Source: JAVDCA01 sp035293985 (lineage in GTDB: Bacteria > Pseudomonadota > Alphaproteobacteria > Rhizobiales > Xanthobacteraceae). From it: 27,049 bases of DNA. The stretch spans positions 1 through 27,049 of the forward strand of contig DATGLS010000028.1 of the NCBI GenBank assembly GCA_035293985.1, in the 5' to 3' direction. Position numbers and translations under genes: made by a program. Shown here in pieces: positions 14,157 to 22,324 of this stretch (the stretch's first letter is position 1; each line of letters starts with the position of its first letter). The notes beneath the pieces are model-generated. The model ran no database searches. It was given only the letters and a program-made list of their open reading frames with translations, and was not told the origin of the DNA.

Positions 14157-15842
14157 ATGAAATTCAACCTGACGATCTCGCGCCGGCTCGGATTGCTGGT
14201 CGGCGCCGCCATCGTGGCGAGTCTCGCCATCACGGCGATGCAGCTCGTGATGCTGCGCTCCTCGATGCTCGAGCACCGCCAGGCCGCCATCAAGGGTCAG
14301 GTGCAGTCGGCGGCCTCCATCGTCCAGGAATTCATGACCGCGGTGCAAAAGGGAGAGATGAGCGAGAAGGACGCGCAGGAGAAAGCGAAGGCGACGCTGC
14401 GCGACGTCCGCTGGAACAAGAACGACTACTTCTTCATAACGACGGAGGCGGGCATCAACATCATGGCGGGCCCGCTGCCCCAGCTCGTGGGCAAGAACAT
14501 GATCGACTTCAAGGACGCGAACGGCGTCTACTTCGTCCGCGAGCTGATTGCGGCTGCCGCCAAGCCGGACGGCGGGTTCGTCTCCTACCTCTTTCCGCGA
14601 CCCGGCACCACCGTGCCGTTGCTCAAGTTGTCCTACGCGCTCGAGGTTCGGCCGTGGAACTGGGTCATCGGGACGGGCGTCTGGGTCGACGATCTCGACA
14701 CCGAATTCTATGCCGCGCTGTGGAAGGTGCTGGGCTGGGCGGCGGGACTGATCGCCGCGTTGTGCGTCGCCGCCTATTTCCTGGCGCGCGGCCTCGTGAA
14801 GCCGGTCAATGCGATGACGGCCGCCATGTCGGATCTCGCCGGCGGCAACCTCGATGTCGCCATTCCGGGCGCCGAGCGTCGCGACGAGCTCGGTCGGGTC
14901 GCCAAGGCGATGGAAGTGTTCAAGCGCAACGCGGTGGCGCAGAAGAAGCTTGAAAGCGAGCAGCAGGCATCCGAGGCGCGATCGGCCGCGCAGCGCAAGA
15001 GCGAGATGGCCGGACTCGCCGACCACTTCGAGCGCGCCGTCGGCGGCATCATCGACACGGTCTCGGCCGCCTCGAGCGAGCTCGAGGCGACCGCGACGAC
15101 GCTCACCCGCACCGCCGACATGACCCGGCAGATGTCGGCGGGCGTCAACACGGCGTCGGGAACGGCCTCGACCAACGTTCAGGCGGTCGCGGCCGCGACC
15201 GATCAGATGGCGACGTCGATCGCCGAGATCGGACGCCAGGTGCAGAACTCGAGCCGCATCGCGGCCGACGCTGTCGCGCAGGCGGAGAAGACCGACGCAC
15301 GGGTCAACGAGCTCTCGACCGCAGCCAACCGGATCGGCGACGTCGTCAAGCTGATCACCGCGATCGCCGAGCAGACCAACCTGCTCGCGCTCAACGCCAC
15401 GATCGAGGCGGCGCGCGCCGGCGATGCCGGGCGCGGCTTCGCGGTGGTCGCCCAGGAGGTCAAGGCGCTCGCGGCGCAGACCGCGCAGGCGACCGGCGAG
15501 ATCTCGACCCAGATCGCCGGCATGCAGGCCGCGACCAACGACTCGGTCGCGGCGATCAAGGAGATCAGCGGCACGATCGGGCAGATCGCCGAGATCGCCT
15601 CGGTGATCGCCGCCGCGATCGACGAGCAGCGCAACGCCACCGGCAACATCACCCGCAACGTCCGCGACGCCGCGGCCGGCACGAGCGAGGTCGCCTCCGG
15701 CATCACCAAGGTCACGGAAGGCGCGAACGAGACCGGGGCGGCGTCGACCGAGATGCTCAACTCCGCCCGTTCGCTAGCGCGCGAGAGCACGCGCCTGCGC
15801 GACGAGGTCGGTCGCTTCCTGCAGTCGATCAAGGCGGCATAA
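14157..15842 (+). CDS. Methyl-accepting chemotaxis protein with sCache_2-type sensor
   Basis: The protein has 561 residues. TM1 is near 10-30 and TM2 near 190-208 (GWAAGLIAALCVAAYFLA). The periplasmic part has the single-Cache pattern WNKNDYFFITTEAG, MAGPLPQLVGKNMIDFKD, GGFVSYLFPRPG and WNWVIGTGVWVDDLD, a domain that typically binds small carboxylates. HAMP follows, then the signalling domain with AEQTNLLALNATIEAARAG near 404-422. There is no CheR-binding pentapeptide. ATG 14157 (MKFNLTIS) was preferred over ATG 14151 because GGGGGA lies eight bases upstream of it. The signalling region is nearly identical at DNA level to the receptor at 1849-3879. Confidence 0.94.
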   Translation: MKFNLTISRRLGLLVGAAIVASLAITAMQLVMLRSSMLEHRQAAIKGQVQSAASIVQEFMTAVQKGEMSEKDAQEKAKATLRDVRWNKNDYFFITTEAGINIMAGPLPQLVGKNMIDFKDANGVYFVRELIAAAAKPDGGFVSYLFPRPGTTVPLLKLSYALEVRPWNWVIGTGVWVDDLDTEFYAALWKVLGWAAGLIAALCVAAYFLARGLVKPVNAMTAAMSDLAGGNLDVAIPGAERRDELGRVAKAMEVFKRNAVAQKKLESEQQASEARSAAQRKSEMAGLADHFERAVGGIIDTVSAASSELEATATTLTRTADMTRQMSAGVNTASGTASTNVQAVAAATDQMATSIAEIGRQVQNSSRIAADAVAQAEKTDARVNELSTAANRIGDVVKLITAIAEQTNLLALNATIEAARAGDAGRGFAVVAQEVKALAAQTAQATGEISTQIAGMQAATNDSVAAIKEISGTIGQIAEIASVIAAAIDEQRNATGNITRNVRDAAAGTSEVASGITKVTEGANETGAASTEMLNSARSLARESTRLRDEVGRFLQSIKAA

Positions 15843-15850
15843 GTAGAGCC

Positions 15851-15957
15851 GTAGCCCGGATGGAGCGAAAGCAGAATCCAGGCTAAGCCTATCAACGGAT
15901 GAGAGCCTATCAACTGATGGGCTTTCCCCGCATTGCGCTTCGCTCCATGCGGGCTAC
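15851..15957. repeat. GTAGCCCGGATGGAGCG palindromic element between converging genes
   Basis: The arms GTAGCCCGGATGGAGCGAAA (from 15851) and GCGCTTCGCTCCATGCGGGC followed by TAC (15935-15957) are reverse complements with one or two mismatches. The element fills the gap between the converging chemoreceptor and cyoD genes and may terminate both transcripts. Its loop holds two 18-bp tandem units (15886-15921). Confidence 0.8.
15886..15921 (+). repeat. Two 18-bp tandem units inside the palindrome loop
   Basis: AGCCTATCAACGGATGAG (15886-15903) is followed at once by AGCCTATCAACTGATGGG (15904-15921), 16 of 18 bases identical. The unit is less GC-rich than its surroundings. Confidence 0.85.
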
Positions 15958-15965
15958 AGCACGCG

Positions 15966-16382
15966 CTACCGCTGCATCTGCATCATCCGCTGCTGCATGT
16001 CGCCGGTCGGCATGACGCGGTCGTGCAGATAGCCCATGATCCACAGCGACCCGAACACCACGAGCAGCACGATCAGCACCCCGAACGCGAGCGCGAGCGC
16101 GTTGTTGGTGTTGTCCGGGTCGCTGGTCATGTGCAGGAAGAAGACGAGATGCACGCCCATCTGCGCCACGGCGAGCACGCCCAGCATCACGGCGATGCCG
16201 GGGCCCCAGATCAGCGGCGTCTTCACCGTCGCGAATGACGCGACGGTGAGCAGCACCGCGAGCGCGAAGCCGATCGCGTAGGTGGTGATGCCTTCGCGGA
16301 TGCTGTAGCCGGCGGCCTCGGTGACCCCGGGCGCGATGTCGTTCTCGCCTATCTCGGCAAGCACCTCATTTTCCCCGGTCAT
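15966..16382 (-). CDS. cyoD: Cytochrome bo3 ubiquinol oxidase subunit IV
   Basis: The protein has 138 residues, with an acidic N-terminus and three membrane helices, as in CyoD / COX4-pro proteins. The family-like segments are GFALAVLLTVASFATV, VAQMGVHLVFFLHM and FGVLIVLLVVFGSLWIMGYL. It assists assembly and stability of the CuB site. It is slightly longer than E. coli CyoD (109), with a Met/Gln-rich tail. Its start overlaps the end of cyoC by four bases, so it is last in the operon; no cyoE follows. Confidence 0.93.
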   Translation of the reverse strand: MTGENEVLAEIGENDIAPGVTEAAGYSIREGITTYAIGFALAVLLTVASFATVKTPLIWGPGIAVMLGVLAVAQMGVHLVFFLHMTSDPDNTNNALALAFGVLIVLLVVFGSLWIMGYLHDRVMPTGDMQQRMMQMQR

Positions 16383-17056
16383 CGACCCTCTCCGATCAGG
16401 TAGACCATGGTGAAGATGGCGATCCAGATGATGTCGAGCACGTGCCAGAACAGATTGAAGCAGAGCAGGCGGCGCAGAATGTTCGGCCGAAAGCCTTTGA
16501 CGAACACCTGCGCCATCATGGTGCCGAGCCAGAGTAGGCCCGCCGTGACGTGCAGGCCGTGACAGCCGACCAGCGCGAAGAACGAGGACAGGAACGCGCT
16601 GCGCTGCGGCCCGGCGCCGATCGCGATCATGCCGGCGAAGTCATGCGCCTCGAGCGCCAGGAAGGCGACGCCGAGCACGCCGGTCACGGCGAGGAAGAAC
16701 TGGGTCCACAGCTGGCTGCGCGCGCCGGTCGCGACCGCCGACATGCCGCAGGTGAAGCTCGACACGAGCAGGCACGCGGTCTCCAGCGCGACGCTCATCG
16801 GATCGAACAGGTCGCGTCCCGTCGGCCCGCCGGCGGTCGCGGTCTGCAGCACCGCGTGGGCGGCGAAGAACGCCGAGAACATCACGATGTCGCTGAGCAG
16901 GAAGATCCAGAAGCCGTAGGCGACGACGACGCGCTTGCGCGCCGGGCCGCCTTCGCCATGGCCGCGCGCCAAGTGGTGGGCCTCGCGGTGGCCGTGGCCG
17001 AGCCGGTAGGGATCGCGGCCGCGGCCGCTCGGCATGAATGCGTCGACGGTGCTCAT
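16379..17056 (-). CDS. cyoC: Cytochrome bo3 ubiquinol oxidase subunit III
   Basis: The protein has 225 residues. A His/Arg/Gly-rich N-terminus is followed by five membrane helices with subunit III motifs: GFWIFLLSDIVMFSAFFAAH, LETACLLVSSFTCGM, AFLALEAHDF, VGCHGLHVTAGLLWL and FWHVLDIIWI. The ATG at 17056 overlaps the end of cyoB by four bases. The frame remains open upstream, but that part lies inside cyoB and has no subunit III features. Confidence 0.95.
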   Translation of the reverse strand: MSTVDAFMPSGRGRDPYRLGHGHREAHHLARGHGEGGPARKRVVVAYGFWIFLLSDIVMFSAFFAAHAVLQTATAGGPTGRDLFDPMSVALETACLLVSSFTCGMSAVATGARSQLWTQFFLAVTGVLGVAFLALEAHDFAGMIAIGAGPQRSAFLSSFFALVGCHGLHVTAGLLWLGTMMAQVFVKGFRPNILRRLLCFNLFWHVLDIIWIAIFTMVYLIGEGR

Positions 17057-19062
17057 GCGGGCCTGCCTGCGGCGTTGCGCTCGAGCCAACGCGCGCGCGG
17101 CGCGCGGCGCTCGCGGTCGAGCCGGGCGACCTCCGCGGCCGGGATTTCGTACTCCTCGATGTCGCGCCACGCGAACCAGACGAACACCGCATAGGCGGCG
17201 ACGAGGCCGACGCCGACCAGCCACCAGATATGCCAGATCAGCGCGAACCCCGTGATGGTCGAGAAGAAGGCGGTGATGAAGCCGGTCGGGCTGTTGTGCG
17301 GCATCTCGATCGGCTTGTAGTCGGGCTCGGCCGACATCTGCTGCGCCTCGATGGCGCCGCGCTTCATCTCCCAGTAGGGCTCCTCATTGCTGACATTCGG
17401 CAGCACCGCGAAATTGAAGGCGGGCGGCGGCGACGTGGTCGCCCATTCGAGCGAGCGGCCGTCCCACGGGTCACCGAGCTCGTCGCGCAGCAGCTCGCGC
17501 TGCCGATAGCTGACGACGAGCTGAATGACCTGCGCGACCGCGCTGCCGACCAGAAAGATCATGCCGAAGCCGGCTGCCAATACCCAGGGGCGCCACAGCG
17601 CGAAGTCATAATGCTGCAGGCGGCGTGTCATGCCGAGCAGGCCCGCGCCATAGAGGGGGATGAACACGGCATAGAAGCCGACGACAGAGAGCCAGAAGAC
17701 GGCCTTGCCCCAGCCCTCGTGCAGCCGGAACCCGAATGCTTTGGGAAACCAGTAGGTGATGCCGGCCATGACGGCGAACACCACGCCGCCGATGATCACA
17801 TTGTGGAAATGGGCGACGAGAAACAGGCTGTTGTGCAGCATGAAATCGGCCGGCGGCACCGCCAGCAGCACGCCCGTCATGCCGCCGATGATGAAGGTGA
17901 CGATGAAGGCGACCGACCACATCATCGGCGTCGCGTAGCGGATGCGGCCGCCGTACATGGTGAAGAGCCAGTTGTAGACCTTCACGCCGGTGCCGACCGC
18001 GATGACGCTGGTGGCGATGCCGAACACCGCATTGACGTCGCCGCCCGAGCCCATGGTGAAGAAGTGATGCAGCCACACCATGAACGAGACGATGCAGATG
18101 AACATCGTGGCGATCACCATCGAGCGGTAGCCGAACAGCGGCTTGCCCGAGAACGTCGAGATCACCTCGGAGAAGATGCCGAACGCCGGCAGCACCAGGA
18201 TGTAGACTTCCGGGTGCCCCCACGCCCAGATCAGGTTGATGAACATCATCATGTTGCCGCCGGCCTCGTTGGTGAAGAAATGGAAGCCGAGGTAGCGGTC
18301 GAGGGTGAGCATCGCGAGCGTCGCGGTGAGGATCGGGAAGGCGGCGACGATCAGCAGGTTGGCGGCGAGCGAGGTCCAGCAGAACATGGACATGCGCAGA
18401 TAGCTCATGCCGGGGGCGCGAATCTTCAAAATCGTGGTGACGAAGTTGATGCCGGTCATCAGCGTGCCGACGCCCGAGATGAGCAGCGCCCAGTCGTAAT
18501 AGTCGACGCCGACGCCGGGCGAGTACTGCGTCTCCGACAGCGGCGGATAGGGCAGCCAGCCGGTGCGCGCGAACTCGCCGATCACGAGCGAGATGTTGAC
18601 CAGGAGCGCGCCGGTCGCGGTCAGCCAGAAGCTGGTCGAGTTCAGCGTCGGGAACGCGACGTCGCGCACGCCGAGCTGCAGCGGCACGGCGAAATTCATC
18701 AGCCCGATGACGAGCGGCATGGCGGCGAAGAAGATCATGATGGTGCCGTGCGCCGAGAACACCTGGTTGTAGTGCTCGGGCGGCAAGTAGCCGGCGGCGT
18801 GGAACGCGAGCGCCTGCTGCGAGCGGATCATCAGAGCGTCGATGAAGCCGCGGAAGAGCATGACCAGGCCGAGCATCACGTACATGACGCCGATGCGCTT
18901 GTGATCGACGCTGGTGATCCACTCGTGCCACAGGTAGGGCAGGTGGCCTTTCACGATCACCCAGACGACGACGGCGAAAAAGAGCGCGAACACCACCGCG
19001 CCGGCGATGAGCGGGATCGGCTGATCCCACGGGATCGCGCCCCAAGTCAGCTTGCCGAGCAT
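17053..19062 (-). CDS. cyoB: Cytochrome bo3 ubiquinol oxidase subunit I
   Basis: The haem-copper catalytic subunit, 669 residues (E. coli CyoB has 663). It oxidises ubiquinol, reduces O2 to water and pumps protons across the inner membrane. Quinol-site residues corresponding to E. coli Arg71, Asp75, His98 and Gln101 are present as Arg71 and Asp75 (RGFID), His97 and Gln100 (HYNQ). Low-spin haem ligands are His105 (SAHGT) and the later HFHNV. The CuB site shows WGHPEVY, with the cross-linked His-Tyr pair, and HHFFT. The start lies one base after the cyoA stop. Confidence 0.97.
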   Translation of the reverse strand: MLGKLTWGAIPWDQPIPLIAGAVVFALFFAVVVWVIVKGHLPYLWHEWITSVDHKRIGVMYVMLGLVMLFRGFIDALMIRSQQALAFHAAGYLPPEHYNQVFSAHGTIMIFFAAMPLVIGLMNFAVPLQLGVRDVAFPTLNSTSFWLTATGALLVNISLVIGEFARTGWLPYPPLSETQYSPGVGVDYYDWALLISGVGTLMTGINFVTTILKIRAPGMSYLRMSMFCWTSLAANLLIVAAFPILTATLAMLTLDRYLGFHFFTNEAGGNMMMFINLIWAWGHPEVYILVLPAFGIFSEVISTFSGKPLFGYRSMVIATMFICIVSFMVWLHHFFTMGSGGDVNAVFGIATSVIAVGTGVKVYNWLFTMYGGRIRYATPMMWSVAFIVTFIIGGMTGVLLAVPPADFMLHNSLFLVAHFHNVIIGGVVFAVMAGITYWFPKAFGFRLHEGWGKAVFWLSVVGFYAVFIPLYGAGLLGMTRRLQHYDFALWRPWVLAAGFGMIFLVGSAVAQVIQLVVSYRQRELLRDELGDPWDGRSLEWATTSPPPAFNFAVLPNVSNEEPYWEMKRGAIEAQQMSAEPDYKPIEMPHNSPTGFITAFFSTITGFALIWHIWWLVGVGLVAAYAVFVWFAWRDIEEYEIPAAEVARLDRERRAPRARWLERNAAGRPA

Positions 19063-19063
19063 G

Positions 19064-20062
19064 TCAATCCGCTCCTCTCGGCCGCACCTGCGGCGGCGCG
19101 ACGCTCGGGCCGGGCCCCGGTCCGGGCGCGATCTCGAGGGTCGTGACGGCGTGGAAGATGTTCGAATCGATCGCGCGGTAGGTGAACGGCTTGACGTCCT
19201 GGCTCTGCTGGGCGAGCTGCTCGTAGCCGGCGCGGTCGAGCGTCGGCCCCTCTGCCTTTGTGGTCGCGACCCAGCGCGCGAACTCGTCCGCCGGCACGGC
19301 GCGCATCAGGAAATGCATGCCGGAAAAGCCGTCGCCGCTGTATTGCGACGACAGGCCGTAGTAATCGCCCGGATGGTCCGCCTGCAGATGCAGCTGCGTG
19401 ACCATGCCGTTCATGGCGGCGATCATGCTGCCGAGCTGCGGGACGAAGAACATGTTCATCACGCTCGCCGACGTGATCGAAAAGTGCACCGGAGTGCCGA
19501 CCGGCACCACGATCTCGTTCACGCTGGCGATGCCCTGGTCGGGGTAGATGAACAGCCACTTCCAGTCGAGCGAGACGACCTGGACCTCGAGCGTCTTGGA
19601 CTGCGGCGGGGTATTGGGCTGCGGGTTGGGCTTCTCTTGCGGATTGGTGCTCGCCAGCGCCGAGATCGGGTGAAACGGATCGAGCTCGTGCGCACCGATC
19701 CAGATGACACCGCCGAGAAACATGATGACGAGAATGGGAATGGACCAGACCAGGAGCTCGATGCGGCCCGAATGGACGAAGTCAGGCCGGCGCCGCGCGC
19801 GCGTGTTGTCGGCGCGGTACCACCACGCGAAGACGAGCACCGCGATCATGGTCGGCACGCCGATCACGCACATGATGCAGACCGCGTCGAGCAGGATGAG
19901 CGCGTTGGCGCCACCGACCGGCCCTTTCGGCTCGAGCACGCCCCCGGAGCAACCCGCGAGAATCGCGGCCAAAAAGGAGACAAGCGTCACCCGCCCCGAA
20001 AACGTGCGAAACACAACACAGGGCGTGCCGGCCTTGGCGCCGTCGCGGGATGGAAGCATCAT
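19064..20062 (-). CDS. cyoA: Cytochrome bo3 ubiquinol oxidase subunit II (lipoprotein)
   Basis: A lipobox LAAILAGC is followed by SGGVLEPKGP, matching the mature CyoA N-terminus. There are two membrane helices, then the cupredoxin domain with VVSLDWKWLFIYPDQGIAS, ASVMNMFFVPQLGS and QYSGDGFSGMHFLM. The cysteines and His of the CuA centre are replaced (SGDGFSGM), as expected for a quinol rather than cytochrome c oxidase. The start is uncertain. ATG 20062 (332 residues) puts the lipobox Cys at residue 38. GTG at 20014 would give a more usual 22-residue signal but has no ribosome binding site. It is the first gene of cyoABCD. Confidence 0.94.
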   Translation of the reverse strand: MMLPSRDGAKAGTPCVVFRTFSGRVTLVSFLAAILAGCSGGVLEPKGPVGGANALILLDAVCIMCVIGVPTMIAVLVFAWWYRADNTRARRRPDFVHSGRIELLVWSIPILVIMFLGGVIWIGAHELDPFHPISALASTNPQEKPNPQPNTPPQSKTLEVQVVSLDWKWLFIYPDQGIASVNEIVVPVGTPVHFSITSASVMNMFFVPQLGSMIAAMNGMVTQLHLQADHPGDYYGLSSQYSGDGFSGMHFLMRAVPADEFARWVATTKAEGPTLDRAGYEQLAQQSQDVKPFTYRAIDSNIFHAVTTLEIAPGPGPGPSVAPPQVRPRGAD

Positions 20063-20334
20063 AAAGCTCAGGATGCGATCGCAATGAGGGCTTAACACTG
20101 CGCCGGGCCCGGAGTTCCGGCGGGCCGCGGCACGGCCGGCGCGCGCGAACCGTAAAAGCGGCCAGCCGATCGGCAAGTAGCTGCAAGTACCGGCAAGTAG
20201 GGCTAAGGACCGACAAAGTGATGCGAAGTGACGCATGCGCCTCGTCTTGCGGTAGCGCTGCGCCAAGGTGACACTCCGCGCCGGCGCGGGAGCCGAACCA
20301 CCCACCGCGCACACAAAAACCCGGGGGAGGACAC
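20063..20334. promoter_or_regulatory. Divergent control region between cyoA and a tctC gene
   Basis: This 272-base region should hold the promoters of the cyo operon (minus) and the TctC gene (plus). It contains the three 10-bp direct repeats at 20171-20200 and the short inverted repeat TGCG...CGCA near 20222-20235. I cannot place -35/-10 elements with confidence. Confidence 0.5.
20171..20200. repeat. Three tandem 10-bp repeats (GGCAAGTA), candidate operator
   Basis: CGGCAAGTAG, CTGCAAGTAC and CGGCAAGTAG lie head to tail at 20171, 20181 and 20191. All share GCAAGTA, and the period is one DNA helical turn. A weaker fourth match, CGACAAAGTG, begins at 20211. They sit 109 bases upstream of the cyoA start and 135 upstream of the tctC start, a suitable place for cooperative regulator binding. 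Confidence 0.7.
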
Positions 20335-21312
20335 ATGAGCACTTTTCGCGCGCTCGCGCTGCTTCTCGCCACATGCCTCGTCGCGGCCGGAGCCGCGTCG
20401 GCGCAGACCTATCCGTCGCGCCCGATCACCATGTTCGTCGCGTTTCCGCCGGGCGGCGTCGATGATGCCGTCGCGCGCATCATCCAGCCGGCGTTCGAGA
20501 AGGCGATCGGACAGACGATCGTGATCGAGAATGTCGGCGGCGCGGGCGGCATGATCGCGGCGGCGCGTGCCGCGCGCGCCGCGCCCGACGGCTATACCAT
20601 CCTGCTGCATCAGGACGCGCTTTCGGCCGGCATGACGCTTTACAAGGATCTCACGTTCGACGCCGTGAAGGATTTCGCGCCGATCGGCCTCATCAACAAC
20701 GCCGTCACCACGCTCGCGGGGCGGCCGACCCTGCCGGCGAACAATTTCGACGAGATGGTCAAATGGGTGAAGCAGACCGGACCGGGGGTGAAGTTCGGCC
20801 ATCCTGGCGTCGGCTCGTTCGGGCATCTCGCTGATGCGCTGATCTGCCAGGAGCTCGGCCTCAAGGTCACGCAGGTGCCGTATCGCGGCGCCGGCCCGGC
20901 GCTGGTCGACCTGCTCGCCGGCCAGGTTGATCTCAGCATCATCGGCGGCGTCGTCGCGGCGCCGCTGGTCAAGGCGGGCAAGCTCAAGGCCTACGCGCTC
21001 ATCGGCCACAACGAGTTCGACGGGCTGCCGGGCCTCAAGACCTTCCCGGAGCTCGGCTACAAGAAGCTCGACATCAACTTCTGGCACATGCTGCTCGCGC
21101 CGGCCGGCACGCCGAAGCCGATCATCGATAAGCTGAATGCGGCGTTGCGCGCCACCATGGCGGATCCGAAGGTGAAGGAGCGCTTCGCGGCCAACGGCTT
21201 CGAGCCTTTCCCCGACGACCAGATGACGCCGGAGGCCGCGGCCGCGCTGCTCGAGCGCGAGATCCCGCAGTGGGGCGAGGTGATCAAGGCGAACCACATC
21301 ACGGGCGGATGA
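20335..21312 (+). CDS. Tripartite tricarboxylate transporter substrate-binding protein (TctC / Bug family)
   Basis: A periplasmic solute-binding protein of 325 residues. The signal peptide ends at about 23 (AASAQ), followed by the family opening TYPSRPITMFVAFPPGG. Other family segments are VIENVGGAGGMIAA, APDGYTILL, FGHPGVGSFGHLADAL, VPYRGAGPALVDLLAGQVDL and LLAPAGTPKPIIDKL. Members bind small carboxylates or related metabolites; the ligand cannot be read from sequence. GGGGGAGGA precedes the ATG. No tctA or tctB genes are nearby, which is usual for the expanded Bug family. Confidence 0.93.
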   Translation: MSTFRALALLLATCLVAAGAASAQTYPSRPITMFVAFPPGGVDDAVARIIQPAFEKAIGQTIVIENVGGAGGMIAAARAARAAPDGYTILLHQDALSAGMTLYKDLTFDAVKDFAPIGLINNAVTTLAGRPTLPANNFDEMVKWVKQTGPGVKFGHPGVGSFGHLADALICQELGLKVTQVPYRGAGPALVDLLAGQVDLSIIGGVVAAPLVKAGKLKAYALIGHNEFDGLPGLKTFPELGYKKLDINFWHMLLAPAGTPKPIIDKLNAALRATMADPKVKERFAANGFEPFPDDQMTPEAAAALLEREIPQWGEVIKANHITGG

Positions 21313-21615
21313 TCACCGCGAAACGTGCCTTGCCGCACCGTGCCGCTTGATGAAGGCGATCATCTCTTTGAGCGCCTTCACCGAGTTCGGCTCGAATGGA
21401 TGCTCGTTGAGGAAGGTGTGCTTGACGCCATCGAGCAGCAGCAGGTCGAATGCTGCCGCCGGCTTGGCGATAATCCACGGCGAAGCGCTGGGCGAGGTCC
21501 GGTGATGTCCATTGATCCGTCGTCCCTGAAAGACCAGGGCCGGCGGTAGGAAAACCTTCTCGCCGCGCTCGATGATCAGGGCGGGCGTCGCCTCGATCCG
21601 CGTCGCCTCATCGGT
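21313..21615 (-). pseudogene. Frameshifted C-terminal remnant of an alpha/beta hydrolase
   Basis: In one frame the DNA encodes TPALIIERGEKVFLPPALVFQG and then FDLLLLDGVKHTFLNEHPF, recalling the end of BD-FAE / dienelactone-hydrolase-like proteins, with the catalytic His in VKHTF. The stretch between them makes sense only in the other frames: DDGSMDITGP (about 21495-21525) in a second frame and AQRFAVDYRQAGGSI (about 21450-21493) in a third. Three single-base-type shifts of the same direction therefore separate four pieces and restore the original frame. The N-terminal part with the GxSxG nucleophile is absent. The stop abuts the tctC stop. Confidence 0.75.
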
Positions 21616-21697
21616 TTTGGTCGGCGGCGAAGAGCGCGAGTGTGGCGTCGCATGCGCCGGTTTTGCGATCATCATCCGCCTGCCTGGTCCGCAACGA

Positions 21698-21729
21698 CAA
21701 GGCCCGCCGGCTTGTGCCGGCGGGCCTTG
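21698..21729 (-). terminator. Strong hairpin downstream of the secreted NlpC/CHAP-like gene
   Basis: CAAGGCCCGCCGGC (21698-21711), loop TTGT, and the perfect complement GCCGGCGGGCCTTG (21716-21729) form a 14-bp stem starting 22 bases after the stop codon at 21752. Only a weak T-rich tail (TCGTTG) follows on the minus strand, so intrinsic termination is likely but not certain. Confidence 0.65.
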
Positions 21730-21751
21730 CGTCGAGTGCCGAGCGATGCGT

Positions 21752-22321
21752 TCAGCTGGCGCGGAACGCGATCGCGCCTGCGATCGAGCGCGGCCGCTCA
21801 TGCGCCGCGTTATGGCCGTCATTGCCGCTCTTGACGATCCACTGCCCGTTGGGCGCCTGGCCGGTGATCATGCCGACGTGATGCGGCCACACGACCATGA
21901 CGCCCGGGCCCGGGCTCGCCGCATGGCCCCAGTGGGCCCAGTTGCGGGCGAGATTGTACGCCGGCCCGGGATCCTGGCCGACCAGCTGGCGTGCATACCA
22001 GCCGCACCAGGCGCGCGGCCGTGGTCCGAGGCCGCCCGCGTGCAATTCGGTTGAGCGGAATTCGGTCGGACGGCTGTCGTGACGTGCGTCATCGCGCCAG
22101 CCGGCTTCGGCGTAAGCATTGCCGAACGAGGCATCGCGCATACGGTAGCGGCGCGCGACGGCGCCGTGGCGCCATCCCGTGCGGTCCCAGGCGAGATGAC
22201 GGACGCCGTAACCGTGATGGCGATAGGCCATATGGGTTACGTGCCGGTAGCGATGCGCGGCATGCGCCGCGGGCATCGAGAGGGTGAGTGCGAGCGCCGA
22301 TGCGCCGAGGAGTTTCATCAT
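21752..22321 (-). CDS. Secreted protein with NlpC/P60- or CHAP-like C-terminal domain
   Basis: The protein has 189 residues with a signal peptide ending AAHAAH near 22. A His/Arg/Tyr-rich region to about 95 is followed by a compact domain: RAWCGWYARQL with candidate nucleophile Cys106, NLARNWAHWG, PGVMVVWPHHVGMITG with candidate His147/148, and GQWIVKSGNDG. A Cys at the start of a helix followed by a His in a strand is the pattern of papain-like peptidoglycan or amide hydrolases. The exact family is not certain. The start is ATG 22321, ATG 22318 or GTG 22324 in one run; GGAG lies 13 bases upstream of the first ATG. Confidence 0.7.
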   Translation of the reverse strand: MMKLLGASALALTLSMPAAHAAHRYRHVTHMAYRHHGYGVRHLAWDRTGWRHGAVARRYRMRDASFGNAYAEAGWRDDARHDSRPTEFRSTELHAGGLGPRPRAWCGWYARQLVGQDPGPAYNLARNWAHWGHAASPGPGVMVVWPHHVGMITGQAPNGQWIVKSGNDGHNAAHERPRSIAGAIAFRAS

Positions 22322-22324
22322 CAC

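Noticed and set aside
17038..19146. 702-codon open frame antisense to cyoB
   Set aside because: The product is rich in His, Asp, Arg and Glu with no domain, which is the expected mirror of a hydrophobic membrane protein. cyoB on the other strand is certain.
20171..20200. CRISPR array or replication iterons
   Set aside because: Units are only 10 bp with no spacers, there are only three, and no cas or replication gene is near. A regulator site is the simpler reading.
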